Of a stretch of DNA of 64,000 bases, positions 20,995 to 33,710 are shown in pieces. The translations under genes and the position numbers were made by a program. The notes beneath the pieces are model-generated. The model saw only the letters and a program-made list of their open reading frames with translations, had not been told where the DNA came from and ran no database searches. This stretch comes from Diadema setosum. Taxonomy: Eukaryota > Echinodermata > Echinoidea > Diadematoida > Diadematidae. The stretch covers positions 7,614,641-7,678,640 of the forward strand of contig NC_092705.1 of NCBI RefSeq assembly GCF_964275005.1, read 5' to 3'. Position 1 is the stretch's first letter. Each line of letters starts with the position of its first letter.

Positions 20995-23900
20995 GTGTTG
21001 AAGTTCTCACCGTTGCGTCCATCATCATTTTGTCGAGTCTTGAAGTTCTTTCAGTCAATCATAATAGTATAACCAAATTATAGTTGTGGCAATATCCATC
21101 TAAAATCCATATTTCGCCAGGTGCGCAGGTTTGTGGTTTATAGATTTCATGCCATTGTTGTGTCATTTACTTCTGCCAATATCAACGGGAAGTATCTTGA
21201 TAATATATGTCCAAACATATGAGCTGCCATAACCTCCAATACACCAGCCAAGTATGTGCTTAGTCTGTACTCAAGATGTTTAATTGCAAATCTTGGTTTT
21301 TGCCAGCATCAGCTGTTTTGATACTCACACAATTTGCACTAAGTAAGCTAGTCAATGAAAGCAGAGATAACTCTACTACCTGAGTAGGTAAACACTACCG
21401 GGCATTTAAGTACAGAGTATCAACGTTTACATTAGAGTGCAGTAACAAGAATATCAGACTAACAAAACAATCTCGGCCCGCGAAACTAACTTTGTTACGG
21501 CACTATTCCCTTCAGATTAAAAAGAAATATATACTCAGTATAAGTTACCTACTACACATTAATGGGGTGAAAGGTCTTTAGTGTTTGATTACGACTTACC
21601 AGCATGTAATGTATACTTCTAGTCATGTAAGAAGAAACTGGTTTTAGGTGAGAATGATCGCAAAATGAAGTCACAACCGAAAATGAAGAATACTGCGTGC
21701 GTGAGCACAATGATGATCGGATGATGAAGGGAGAGAGGTAGAAGCATGTAGAGTGAGTACACGTATAATTATGAAAAGAAAAAGTATATTTAATATATAC
21801 AGAGGCAATGTTTCCGTTGAAGGTGAAATAGGATATGCCATGCTAGCACTTGTAAACCACGACAAAGAGAAATGAATGACTTCCTATGTAGGTGTTAAAA
21901 TGCTATATACCGTTTGTTAGAAGTACTTATACTATTTTTGTCTGTGGAAAGAGTGTGAACATGGTGTCATTTTTGTGAAAGTGTATTGATCGGAAATAGC
22001 ACAGGAAGAACTTCTTGACAGATGTGAGAGCACCAGTTTTGCAATAAAATAAATTGTACACATGCAATTTTCGAACTAAGATAAAAAACAACTTAAATCT
22101 TGCACCATTAGCAGTAAGAAGATAATGCATCAGACAATAAAGCCACACTTGATGGTTAAATGCTGAAGTCTCAACTTGGATGCACCGCTAAGATGATAGC
22201 GGTGATAAAAAAAGGAAAATAGTTGCTGAAAGTTTAAATTGCACTCAAAGCTCGCGACACAATTACATAAAGATAAACAGTATCATGTTCTTGTTATCCA
22301 GGTGCACACAAAAGTGTGGAGTTCTGCGTATTTGGTATGGGGAACTGATAGATTTTCTCCGTTTCCAGTCATTTTGTTTTCCTATTACGGAATAAAATTG
22401 AGAAATTATACTTAAATTTGCATGGCGCACGGAGTTGGCAGATATTAGTAATCTTTATGGCTTTAAAATGGTAACGTTTGTTGATAAAGGATAAACATTC
22501 TTTTCGAGGTTGTAATCGTCTTATGTGAAGCTAAATTCTTATGCAAAGTGACATTGAATGTTTTCGAGGTGAACTTTATCTCAAACGCAAGGATAGCAAA
22601 TGTATATGTGACACAAAGAAAACTTGGCAAAAAGTATAAAAGTTGTACATATGAAATTTGTTTTCTCCCCACTTTTTTTTTTTGAGAACTATTATTCACC
22701 AATAGATGTGCAAATTGAATACATCTCATCGTCATGTCTACATACATGTTAAGTCACATTGACTTGTCCTACATAATTGTTCAGGTGTCAGGTATGCCAG
22801 CCATGTAAACATTTGTAAGCGGTATCGTTCAATCGCAACGCGTCCTCCCTTTAGAGGGTCTTCGCTTCTTCTGTTTTTTTTTTTCTTAATACGTCCTCTT
22901 GAATGCTGCAAATCCATGTTACGCTGTCGTCACATACTGAATCTGAAATAAACTAGATGCATGGAAGCAAACCATCAGTGTCGAGTTTGTGTGCGTATGT
23001 GCATGTGTGTGTGTGTTTGTGTTATGTTGGCCCCGTTATTGTCGCAAAAAATGTAATACATTCTTATAAGATTAAGAAGTGGCAAGATACCGTTTGGTAC
23101 TCATGGTTTTCGACAGGGGCTGAACGAGAGAGAAATTGATTCATAAATTGAATATTTGTAAGAGAGAGAGAGATAACATCTTTTGTGATTTGCAAGTACG
23201 TGCATTGCACTGGTTGAGTTGAGGAATATGAAGCATTTCTATGGTAGGATATGTTTGCAGGGAATTACTAGTAATTATACGTACGAACGTAACACTGTTA
23301 GGTAAGACAGAAAAGGAGGGTTTGGCACCACACTAATGTACAATGAAAGCTATTATAAGAGGCGTGTTTGTGTGAAAGCGTCTGCCTAATATGGACAATT
23401 AAAACGGTTAAACAAGGAAGTGAATACATAAAATATGCGTCTTGTTTGTCACCAGATACTTCGTTTCACTTTGTAAAGAACAAAGGATCTTTCCAGACAT
23501 CTTACGTATAAACTGAAAAGTAGATTTCTGTGATCGCAGTTGACCATGTTTGTGTTATTATCTGTGGCGTTGAAACTGAAACTCAAATGAATGTGTTGGT
23601 CATTATACTCAACGATCTTATCCCACGAGGCATTTGAGTGATGATGTTGTTGGGTCATTCTATAACAGCAAGAAAAACATTCGTCTGGAGTTGCGAATCT
23701 ACAGAATTCAGTGAGTAAACCAACCCCTTGGCGACCTAGTTAACCCTTACATACCCAAGGGCATGAGTATATAGTCGCGGCACTGTCAGTGGTCTTATGA
23801 GAGTGTCGCTCGTCGAGTTCTATGCCGTATGTCGCCCTAAAAAGAACAGAACGGGACCATCCGCAACGATACATTAAAATACTGAATCAATCCAAATACA

Positions 23901-24345
23901 ATTCCATGGCATGAAACTATAATTGTTATCCACATCTTACAGAAAAAAAAAAATCATCTGATTTGCCACAGTGGTCAAAGAGAAAAGAGGATCTTTGTAG
24001 AGCATGTCAGGAATCCCTTCCCTCCCAGTTCTGTCCATTGTGTTCACACATTGACATGCAGTTCCAATAGCATCCAAGTATTAAACTTGAAAGAAATTGA
24101 CCCATGATATGCTTTACAACGATCCAAATTTCTCTATGACCACTTAACCAAATAATTGAATGTTTTTGTTTTAAAGCAAAATATAGGTAAGAGTTCGATT
24201 CTGAAATAGAATTCAAGACAGTTTAACAATATCGAAAGTTATCAATGCAGAAATCCGATTGTACTTCTTTTTATTTTTTATTTATTTATTTATTTTTTTT
24301 TTTGGGGGGGGGGCAATACTGTACAGTAGGTCCTGTGTACAGGTA
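20995..24345. other. Stretch without a supported gene
   Basis: No exon-like frames with good splice sites were found on either strand. Low-complexity patches are a GT-rich tract near 22992-23020, a GA run at 23160-23173 and a T/G run at 24270-24313. Confidence 0.5.
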
Positions 24346-24904
24346 TTAAAGGACAAGTTCACCATCATAGACATGTGGATTGAGTAAATGCAACAATATT
24401 AGTAGAGCACATCATTGAGAGTTTGAGGAAAATCGGACAATCCGTTCAAAAGTAATGAATTTTTGAAGTTTCTGCTCACTCAAGGCTGGATGAGAAGACT
24501 ACTATAGCTTGTGATGTCACATGAGTACAACGATATAAAGAAAGATAAAGAAAATTCAACAAATTTTCACTTTTCTCGCATAACAAAAGAGCACTTGACT
24601 TCTCTCTTTCAGAAAGCAGGGGGAAGAATATTACACTTAACATATGTCAGTAACAAGTCCAAGAAATGTGCACTTTATTCAAAAAGTAAAGTTTTGTGAA
24701 ATTCTCTTTTTATTTTCTTTATATGGTTGTACGCATATGACATCATACACTGTAGTAGTCTTCTCATCCAGTGACAACGCAGATACTTTCAAAATTCATA
24801 ACTTTTCAACGGATTGTCCGATTCTCCCCAAACTTCACTGTGTTCTACTAATATTGATGCATTCACTCAATCCACATGTATATGAAGGTGGACTTGTCCT
24901 TTAA
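24346..24904. mobile_element. Long-armed palindromic miniature element (family P)
   Basis: TTAAAGGACAAGTTCACC at the left is answered by GGTGGACTTGTCCTTTAA at the right. Further in, ATGTGGATTGAGT pairs with ACTCAATCCACAT, and a CGGACAATCCGTT block pairs with AACGGATTGTCCG. The two arms of about 250 bases thus make most of the element a fold-back. TTAA is found at both ends. No coding capacity. Related partial copies lie near 13420-13735, 31990-32325 and 37945-38440. Confidence 0.85.
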
Positions 24905-25164
24905 CGAAGACTGTATCTAGACTACATACTAAATGCTGAACCGCACTTGACCTGTCTCAGGGTGTTAGGCCTACACTAGTCAACGTAATTTCGAATTCTA
25001 AATGTGTTATCAATTTTTGCAAGTGCAAAACACATTTACATGTACTTACATACATAAACTCAATACACATAAACATTAGCTGAACACTTCATAGATTCAT
25101 ATGCATATACATATTATGTAATATATAATGATATACATGCACATATGAAAAAAATATATTCTTT

Positions 25165-25167
<3 letters not shown>

Positions 25168-25213
<46 letters not shown>

Positions 25214-25292
25214 ACCACAGAACACAAGCAGTTACCCTCATTGACATTGTGTCATACTATTCAACAAATGAATTCTACACTATCTATAGCAC

Positions 25293-25327
<35 letters not shown>

Positions 25328-25400
25328 CAAAGACAGAGAGACAGAGAAAGAGTGAGAGAGAAAGCAAGAGAGACAGAGAGATAAAGATTGAAACTTCTGA
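25168..25400. repeat. (AT)n tract followed by (GA)n-rich tract
   Basis: (AT)n at about 25168-25212 and (GA)n at 25296-25325, decaying into GACAGAGA-type sequence to about 25390. Confidence 0.95.
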
Positions 25401-25846
25401 TACGTCTTTATGCTTGTCCTGTAGCGAGGGCAGTTGAGATTAATGTCTTGAAGCATGATGTGGACTGACAGTAAATTGTGCTTTCACTTCCCGCTGTGTG
25501 CGCATATTTTCATTATAATCTAAACGACAATAGCAGCTATAGTATCAGCGGAAAGTTGAAATTGATTTATGACTGATATTGATGTGTATACACGCTGGAC
25601 ACGCACAATATTGTCTCCTTTATTGCTCTTTATGTTATGATGGTTAATTCAGTATCAAGATCATTAAAACCTAGTTGTGGTATTTGAATAGCTTCGACCT
25701 TCATGCACTAGCTGTCTGCATGTAGAAGACCACGTATACAACGTAGCCTACATTGTGTCATCGTGTTAATTTATGATTCATAATTCAGCTCTTATACTTC
25801 TATATAACGACAAGTATACACATAGAATGCTTGTGTGCCCTACGGA

Positions 25847-26004
25847 TTTAAAGGGCAATTCCGGTCCTGTTAGAATTTAAGCTGCACAAAAGAAAGTAAA
25901 ATTTGATATCCACAAAACTGAAAATTTGATCGAAATCGGACGAATATTATGGAAATACAGTAAGGAAATTGAGAAGTTTCATTACTTTTCACAATGCCCT
26001 TTAA
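25847..26004. mobile_element. Small TIR element, TTTAAAGGG type
   Basis: TTTAAAGGGCAATTCCGG at the left pairs with ACAATGCCCTTTAA at the right. It is about 158 bases, non-coding, with TTAA at both ends, a target duplication of piggyBac-like type. Confidence 0.6.
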
Positions 26005-26858
26005 TTCGGAATCGATTGTTATCATTGTCATACAGCTTGGTAAGGCCATGAGTTTGGTTGCCTATCACATGATCATGTATTGTCCAGAAACAGGAGTGTC
26101 AAATTAAAAAATCCAGTCTATGTCAACACAATCTCTCCATCAAATTATAGCTAGGATGAAACCATCTATGTTATCCAATGCTCTTCCAAATTATCACAAG
26201 CATTACTCTGATTACAAATCATTGGTCATTTCATGAGCTACCGCTAGCATAAATTTATTTAAAAAAAAAGACTTTCGGTTGTTACATGAAAATGACGTAA
26301 TACAGTTGACTTTTTGTGATAACAAGCTAGTAGAGGCCCGTGAAATCCCTTTTTTGTATAAAGCTTTGGTTACACCATAGTTAAACAAAACAAAGAGCAA
26401 AACATGAAGACACATATATTTCCGGAAAGGAAATCACCTTGTTATATTCATAACAAGGGTGTGTTCTGAAAAGCAGTAGATGACGGGATCAATTCCCACT
26501 AGTTTCTTTTTCCAACATATTTGTTAAAATGTAGATCAGCAATTGCAATCATACAAATATGTACAGAGGGGAAAAACTTATTGGAAAAATAGCACAACAG
26601 TGTATTCTTTTGTAAAGACAGTTCACTTTACTAACAGCAGTAGCAGCAACAACAAGCAAGCAAGACCTACAAACACAGGAAAATAAAAGAAAGCAGATTT
26701 TTTTTCTTTTTTATTATAATCAAGATGAGAACAACTTGTATGGCCAAGTATAACCTGAGTTAATATGGTGCCAGCCTATCAGGGGAATCCTATAATGAGC
26801 TCACTCACATGGATGGGGGTAATTTGGGCACTCCTTTAATTGTTTTCTCCTTTTTCAG

Positions 26859-26954
26859 GTGTGAAATTTTATGGCAGAACTACAACCTGTCTGCCTTAGA
26901 AGAAATAAAGAACTTGTTTGCAAAGGGAATTAACTCCATTGTTGTAAATTTGAG
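26859..26954 (+). CDS. Possible internal exon A of an unidentified gene
   Basis: A strong pyrimidine tract and acceptor (TTTTCTCCTTTTTCAG) precedes 96 bases open in only one frame, ending at a moderate donor (TTGAG/GTATTT). The peptide is CEILWQNYNLSALEEIKNLF followed by AKGINSIVVNL, with an amphipathic helix and a beta-strand look. I do not recognise the protein. The call rests on the splice sites and the protein-like composition. Confidence 0.35.
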
Positions 26955-27371
26955 GTATTTGTGATTAAACCTGCTAAGAAAAAAAAAACCATAAAAAAAA
27001 GAGAAAATATGTGACATTTTCCATCACAACTTTATAGTACATTGTACTTATAGCAAATTTGAAAATTAAAGACCTACTCCCTTTGCATTTAGTATTGCTC
27101 AATGGCCATTAATATAGATGGATGTCATCAAATTGATTGCAATCCATTACCTATGTAACCTACACAATGAATGTTATGCATATAGGCTTGCATGGACATA
27201 CATACATGTATGGTATACTAACATGCAATGTCGTGCATGCAGGTGTTTCATTCATGTTCAAGTGGGCAGGCCATGAGATGCTGAAAGAGAAACATGTGTA
27301 CTACACAGTCATTGGACAGTGAATGGCCTAAATCAACTATCTCCATGACATACATTGTATCCTTCTTGTAG

Positions 27372-27485
27372 AGCTCAGTGGTATCAGATCCATTTGCTCT
27401 TCAAAACACATTGCTCCCCGTGTGCATTGCTGATTGGATGGCTGGATGTGAGGAAAAAAAAATGGAATGGGCTATTTGGCATAAG
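27372..27485 (+). CDS. Possible internal exon B of an unidentified gene
   Basis: TCCTTCTTGTAG precedes, and CATAAG/GTAAGTG follows, a 114-base segment that is open in two frames. One gives SSVVSDPFALQNTLLPVCIA then DWMAGCEEKKMEWAIWHK. The other, which fits the phase of exon A, gives AQWYQIHLLFKTHCSPCALL. The donor is close to consensus. Which frame is used, and whether A and B belong together, cannot be settled here. Confidence 0.35.
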
Positions 27486-27752
27486 GTAAGTGAAGTTCAA
27501 CTGTTAAAGGAGAAGTCGAGGCGATTTTCATAATTTCACATCATGTAGTACATAAATCGACAACTCCATGTTTAGATTTGTGGAATTGGGGTCCTTGAGT
27601 AGGGAAACCAATACTCTGAAAACCCAGAACAAATCATACTGAACAACTGAAGGTAGTAGTTTCACCATATAATGCATGAGTAGGAGGCTCACATATTTCA
27701 CATATGTCAGAAATGTATCAATGCAATTCCATTACAATACTACTTGCTTAAA

Positions 27753-28167
27753 GGGGATGGCTAGTAAGTGATCAATGGGAATCAGTGGGAATGCTGGGGG
27801 ATGATTGTTCCAATCCTTGTGGGATTCATTTAAGAGTACATTATATATCTATTGTTGTGTGAAAATTATTTGCTTCAGAATGGTCTCATATTCAAGTAAT
27901 GTGCAGTTCAATGTTTCCAGGTTAGCTTGCCTGTACAGTGACAGGACGATCGTTAATGGGCCATTAACGATCGTCCTGTCACTGTACAGGCATGCTAATC
28001 TGGAAACATTACACTGCAAATTACTTGAATATGAGACCACTCTGAAGCAAATAATTTTCACACAACAATAGATATATAATGTACTCTTAAATGAATCCCA
28101 CAAGGATTGGAACAATCATCCCCCAGCATTCCCACTGATTCCCACTGATCAGTTACTAGCCATCCCC
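27753..28167. mobile_element. 415 bp near-perfect palindrome with one-base centre
   Basis: Arms of 207 bases meet at G27960 (CGTTAATGG-G-CCATTAACG). The outer ends are GGGGATGGCTAGTAA and TTACTAGCCATCCCC. Mismatches are few, so the two strands code for nearly identical mirror-image frames of 88 codons that are artefacts of symmetry. The form is that of a fold-back miniature transposon; a transcript through it would form one long hairpin. Confidence 0.9.
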
Positions 28168-28468
28168 TACAATACCCTGGAGGTGGATGGGTGAACAAGG
28201 TCACCTGTGTAGAATTTATACATGCTCTCTTCTTTTGAGGTCTGCTTCTTTGAGCCCCCACTCATGCATTCTTCCAGTGAAGCTGCTATGTCATCATTCT
28301 TGTTCATTGTGATTGGTTATAAACATTCTTATTCCTTATCCCAATCACCGTAAATTTCGAAACTCTGTACTCAGTATATCCAATTTATAGTTGTTCCAAT
28401 GTGAACATCTGAAAATCAGCCACAGTTTCCCTTTAAAGTAGGAGTATGTGTCTACAATTAATATACAT

Positions 28469-28654
28469 CTGAGGCAGGGCTGCACACTAACCGATGTTCC
28501 CTACTTGTCCTATACAACAATATAACCTTCTTTATTTTACCTGTCACGTCGGACCAGTAAATCTAGCAATCCCTAAGAAGTTGCTGGTCTGACAGTGATT
28601 TTTACTGGTCTGGGACCGTCGGACCAGTGCCAGTGTGCAGTGCTGCCTGAGGCA
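28469..28654. mobile_element. 170 bp hAT-like miniature element with 8 bp target duplication
   Basis: The octamer CTGAGGCA at 28469-28476 recurs exactly at 28647-28654. The enclosed sequence has imperfect inverted ends (GGGCTGCACACT and AGTGTGCAGTGCTGC). Eight-base duplications and CAG…CTG-like ends are typical of the hAT superfamily. The interior repeats the CGGACCAGTA / ACTGGTCTG motif. Confidence 0.7.
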
Positions 28655-28787
28655 TAGAGGTGCCTCATTCATTGTCATGGTGTCTTCCTAACACTTGAGG
28701 GGATCATCATGCTATGTGCCAAGTGAGCCCAGTGGAGCATTGAACATTGTGTGTTACCTTTACTGTGCTCCAAAACTTGAGGCAAAT

Positions 28788-29945
28788 TCACAAGTCGCGG
28801 CGGGTGGGGAGGGTTATTCAACCCCCTCAACATTTTCCACAACCATTCCGCCATATGAAATTTTTTGACCGCGCCGCTCCCTCTACTTTAATAATAATAA
28901 TAAACCATTTTTAAACCATATTTTATTTTTCTCTAAGCGCTTTTTTACAAACGAGAAAAGACAGATACATGTATAAAAACACACAATAACAAAAGAAGAA
29001 AATTATATACATCAACTTAAAACACATTAAACAGTTTACAGAACAATGAAAGTTACTTTACAAACAAATGAGACTTCAATAAAGACTTGAACTGATCTAG
29101 TGATGAACATTCTCTGATATCATTAGGGAGCTGATTCCAAAGATGAGGTATTGAAGATTGAAAAAATTGTTGACCACATGACTTAGTTACGTACTACATT
29201 ATACGGTGTTAAAGATTGTTTGGTGCTTGATCGAAGTTGTCTGGAAGGTTGATATTCCTGGAGGAGCTATTGCAAATAATGAGGAGCTAACTGATGTTGA
29301 CATTTGTATGCAATTGTAATTTTACTTTTAAGTCTCGCACATCTTACGACACCATTTTCGCGAAAATCGGGCATACTGTTACGATGCTGCGCGACCTTTT
29401 ATACATGCTCGTCAGACTGAAAATGGCTCAAAAATGTGATTTGTGTACAAAGTAAATGCACAAATGGAGTTTTCTCAATTTATTCAAAAAGATATCATTT
29501 TCATTTTTATTGACTGAAATCAATTCAGTTTAGCATAATCATGCTTGAAATAGATTCTGTGATAAATTTTGCAAAAGAAAATTGACGTAAGGTCGGAAAA
29601 CAAGGAAACACATAAGAAATTGATCAAACAGTAAAATACATAAAAAAATAATTTTGATACACAGTGTACCAGATTTTCTTTCCATTACATTGTTAGGAAT
29701 GCTACAAAGAATATCTACATAAAAAATTAGAATATTACAAACTTTATTTTCTGATTTAGAGTAAAAAGTATGATTTCACGCATATTAGCATTAATATCAA
29801 TTGATATAAAATATGAAAAATGAGAATTTCAATTTCTTTTTTTAAAAATATAATTTGGTTGATTATGCCACAGGTAAATGTATGTGCCAATTTTCATGGC
29901 GATTGCGTGATCAACAGTCGAGATCTGGGGGGGGGGGGGAGGTTC
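28788..29945 (-). repeat. G-run repeat family, minus-strand copy split by a LINE fragment
   Basis: Read on the minus strand, 29945-29320 has the order seen at 39762 and 47528: a C-run of 13, AGATCTCG, then TTATGTATTTTACTGTTT and TTCTTATGTGTTTCCTTGTT, then GTGCGAGACTT. The remaining end (GGCGGAATGG … TTGAGGGGGTT) reappears at 28790-28885 after the LINE insert. Confidence 0.65.
28884..29326 (-). mobile_element. 5'-truncated LINE fragment (C-terminal end of ORF2 and 3' tail)
   Basis: On the minus strand the frames give APHYLQ, then YQPSRQLRSSTKQSLTPYNV, and after a shift IPHLWNQLPNDIRECSSLDQ and FKSLLKSHLF followed by a stop. This is the conserved 'LWNSLP..IR....L..FK..LK.YLF' end of LINE ORF2. 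An (ATT)n tail ends it at about 28889. TACTTTAA on one side and TACTTTTAA on the other look like a target-site duplication. Confidence 0.8.
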
Positions 29946-30024
29946 GATTCATGGCTCACTGCTCATACATGCTGAAGATCCCTCTTCCTTTTTCTTTTCA
30001 CACAGAGCATGATGCTAATCCAGA

Positions 30025-30165
30025 GCCAAGTTTCATAAAACTTATTATCAGTAACAACTTACGATGGCTGTTATAAGCTAATGAAATCCTTGTATCTGAT
30101 TTGCTGAGAGCAAATTTGTCTTAGAATGCAGCAGACTTTATTACTGATAACAAGTTTTATGAAGT
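30025..30165. mobile_element. Small TIR element
   Basis: TTTCATAAAACTTATTATCAG at the left pairs with CTGATAACAAGTTTTATGAA at the right, with about 80 bases between. No coding frame. Confidence 0.6.
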
Positions 30166-30807
30166 GGTACCCAGGGTTTTTCTGTATGACGTAGGTGTCA
30201 TGAAGGCCCTATCACATACAGTACTTTGCAAAATGTATCTGAGGGGAAACGTTCAAAGGTAGGGAATCCCATTTGCATGCCTTAAATGAAGAGTTGTGTA
30301 AACACAGTGGTATGTTGTAGAGAGTATCATTTTAGAAACTCCCATAGAGTATTGAAAGTGGAAGGTAACATTTAATACATTTTTATTGACCGTTAGATTT
30401 TGAACTGAATTTTTTTCGGGGCTCACCGTAAATTCCAGTACATTACTAGGCTACCTTTGCAGATCCATGCACTGCATGTGTGTCCATCATGTATATTTTG
30501 TGAATAAAGTTCATCAAAACTTACAAACATTTCTATATACATTCTTGCCACACACTCTATATGTTATTACATCAGCTCTTTTACTTTTAGATTTGTGTTT
30601 ATAGATAAAAAATACTGAAGACTGCAACAAAAAGGCTTAAGTGTGGCTGACACACAGAACTAATGAGTAGTTGAGTTTTGTGCATTATTCAAATTGTAGA
30701 TAACTGTTAACTTCCAAATTTCTAAGCAGTAGCCTAAACAAGCCCCCTGAGGTTCATATTTAATGTTTTGCTGCATTTTGGGAGTTCTGTAAAAGGTATC
30801 CCCTACC

Positions 30808-31046
30808 TTTAAAGGGACAATATAGTTCTGGTTGAGATGGGGATTCAGGCTTGAACTTTCAGCAAGATCATTAGAAACCACTTATATGAAATATTAAAAT
30901 ACAATTCTAAGAGGGCTTCAAAGTCTTTTTGATGGCAATCGAATTGAATTGAATTGAAAATTGAGGTGATGTCTAATTATCTCATTTAAAGTTAAAACTT
31001 GAATCCCCATCTAAATCAAAACTACAACGTACATCTTCCCTTTAAA
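30808..31046. mobile_element. TIR element of the TTTAAAGGGA family (copy 1)
   Basis: The left TTTAAAGGGACAATATAG and GAGATGGGGATTCA are answered by TGAATCCCCATCTAAAT and TCTTCCCTTTAAA at the right. The ends contain TTAA. A longer relative lies at 33711-34104 and a fragment near 56885-57015. Confidence 0.75.
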
Positions 31047-33710
31047 CTGCATCTGCACACAAATCACCAACATTCTGGGTAAAGACAAACAGTAAATGAG
31101 ACAGTTACACGTATTTTAGGACTGCTATCAAATGGCAAGGTGATACTTTTAATAAATACAAACAACACACAGCTCAACTGTATTATAGATATCACGGCAG
31201 TACGTTTCTGAACATCCTCACACAAATTTTCTTATGTACATGTAGCTGGTACGTAATATTAGTTGTCATTAAAAAAAAAAAGTCATCCTCCTCAACACCA
31301 AATTTTCTGCACTGATACACTAATGCAACTTTCTGGATCACACAACCAAAACTTTCACACAATTGCATTTATATACATATAGTATGTAAATCATTGTATG
31401 ATCATACTCCGGGTATATTCTAACATCAACACAAGGTCTATAGAAGTTTAATATATACAGTTAGGACTGATAATTCATCACATTATTATTGATTTGACTT
31501 GATACACTATGACTTTGCCATGAAACTATTCATTTGTATATTGACAATTACCCCAAATGGGCAATATATACATACTCCATTTGTGGAAGAAATACTTCTC
31601 ATAATAGAAGCATATTCAAAGAGGTAGTATACTTGAATAAAGACTTACTGACTACAAAGTTTATTTTTTTGGTGCATGCCCGAGATATCACTTAAATCTG
31701 GTCATCAACTGCACTGTCATTTTATCACCATTTTCTCAGGGAAATGATTGTCCTACACGAATGTGTAGAGAATGTGTCTTCATTTCTAAATGAATCTAAA
31801 TTGTATCAGCTTAACTGCAATAGTGCACTTGCTGTACATCAGTTTTCTCAGACTGAATGGTATGGTATTGACAGATCAACTTTCTGCAAGATGACAATGT
31901 TAATTGTTATTGCAATAATATTTCATTAGTTGATAATTACAACATAATTTGGCAAATTCAGATCTTTGAGGATATGATGTGATTTTTCATGAAAATTACA
32001 CATTCCATCAACTTGATACTGACATATGTTAAGGGTAGTAATTATTCCCCCTGCTTTCTGAAAGTGGTTAGTTAAGTGTTTTTTCATTATGCTAGATAAG
32101 TGAAAGTTTGCTGAATTTTCTGTATATTTTCTTTATATTGTTGTCCACACATGACATGATAAACTCAAGTAGTCTCCTTATCCAGTGGTTCCAAAACCAA
32201 AACTTTTAAAATTCATAACTTTTGCATTGATTGTCTGATCTTCCTAAAACTTTCATTGATGTGCTCTACTAATGTTGCTGCTTTCACTCAGTCCACATTT
32301 CTCTTTGGGTTTCGGTTTCCTTTAATTGTACATGTAATCTTGTCTCAGAAATATGTGAGTGCAAAACATGGTGTATCATTTTTGGTTTCCCTCATTATCC
32401 AAAAAAAAAAAAAAAAAAATGTTGGTCTTAGCAGAGAAAAAAGGGGGCTGGGCATGTGCAATGGAAAACATTTGGTGAAGAGAAGAGCAACTAAATACTG
32501 TACGAGCTGAAATTTTTGCGAATTTCGCAAATCGCCTTTGAACCGCGAAAATAACAACACTCGAAAATAACAATGCGTGAATAACTAAGTTTAGTTAGAC
32601 CCTTGCAACCGCAAAATTAACAACACGCAAAAATGTCCTCCATGTAGCAATTCGCGAAATATCTGTACGCGAAAATTTCAGCTTGTACAGTAGTATGTCC
32701 ACCAACAGGGCTGAATATAAGACTCTGACGCTGCTACATGCAGTGAATTATCAACTATGGGAGACAAATTTGGATGCTGCTGGTCATGGTAGACAAGACT
32801 GGTGGCTGCAGCACTGTTTTAAAGGTCTTTGGCACAAAAATAATTTCCCTTTGAGGGAGTTTAGTAGAGGCAACATACTGAGTACTTGTAAAGCAGGTGT
32901 CTGCTATAGACAGGTGGCCACTACAAGTTTAAAGCTAAAAACATTGATTCTCAGAAGAGCTCAAAATTCGTCTTCCACCATTTTGTAATTTGCTCACAAT
33001 AAATCGAAAGGCTCTACCAAGGAACTTGTCTGACTGATACAATTTGCCAGCAGGATAATCTGTTGTTTTAGAGTGTTTGGAGATCAAAAGTGTGAAATAA
33101 TAAAAGTAGGTATACCGGACTCTTATTGCTTTCCCAGTACAGTAGTGGAGAGGAAGAACTTTACTAGTATGTAATGATTGGAACATGCCCAAGCAGCAGT
33201 ACTGAATTGCACGCAACTAACAAGCTGCGAATGTGATTCACTCTCCAACAAATGATACTGCTGCTGCTGCTATGGTCCCATATATTGTGATCCCTGTAAT
33301 CGTCTACAGAACATCACATAATGGTAGCAACCACATTTAAGAATGCTCTGGGTCCGCAATATTTCTGGCTTATCTTTTTGGGGTTGGAACACTTCACATT
33401 TATGTCATTAACAAACTGAGATTGTTTTATCCCAGCATTATTTCATGCATCTCTTCTGCATGGGTCTCCAATTTAGAGCAAAAAATTGACAGTTTCTGCA
33501 GTCATATGGGAATTATGTTATACCTTTAACCATATCTCATTACATGTATCTTATTCACACAGTCCTACATGCATCTTATTCACACAGTCCTAAATGCATT
33601 GAAATGATGTATGAATTGCCCTGCACAATGTAAAACCCAGCACAAGCAAAACCAACTAAAACCTCTCTCGGTGGTTTAGATTCCTGCGGAAGACATTTAC
33701 TGCACACAGT
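31047..33710. other. Stretch with only miniature-element pieces
   Basis: 31990-32325 is a partial copy of the palindromic family of 24346-24904. A CTCAG/GGAAATG acceptor-like site at about 31739 opens short frames, but no donor or recognisable product follows. The rest shows nothing. Confidence 0.4.
32496..32692. mobile_element. TACTGTA-ended miniature element, family B
   Basis: TACTGTACGAGCTGAAATTT at the left pairs with AAATTTCAGCTTGTACAGTA at the right. It is about 197 bases, rich in CGCGAAAAT-type motifs, and non-coding. Confidence 0.85.

Noticed and set aside
27805..28115. Two 88-codon frames on opposite strands with nearly the same protein
   Set aside because: They are mirror products of the palindrome and have no domain or codon bias.
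31739..31929. Possible last exon after a CTCAG acceptor, 61 codons
   Set aside because: No recognisable product, no upstream partner exon and no clear polyadenylation signal.
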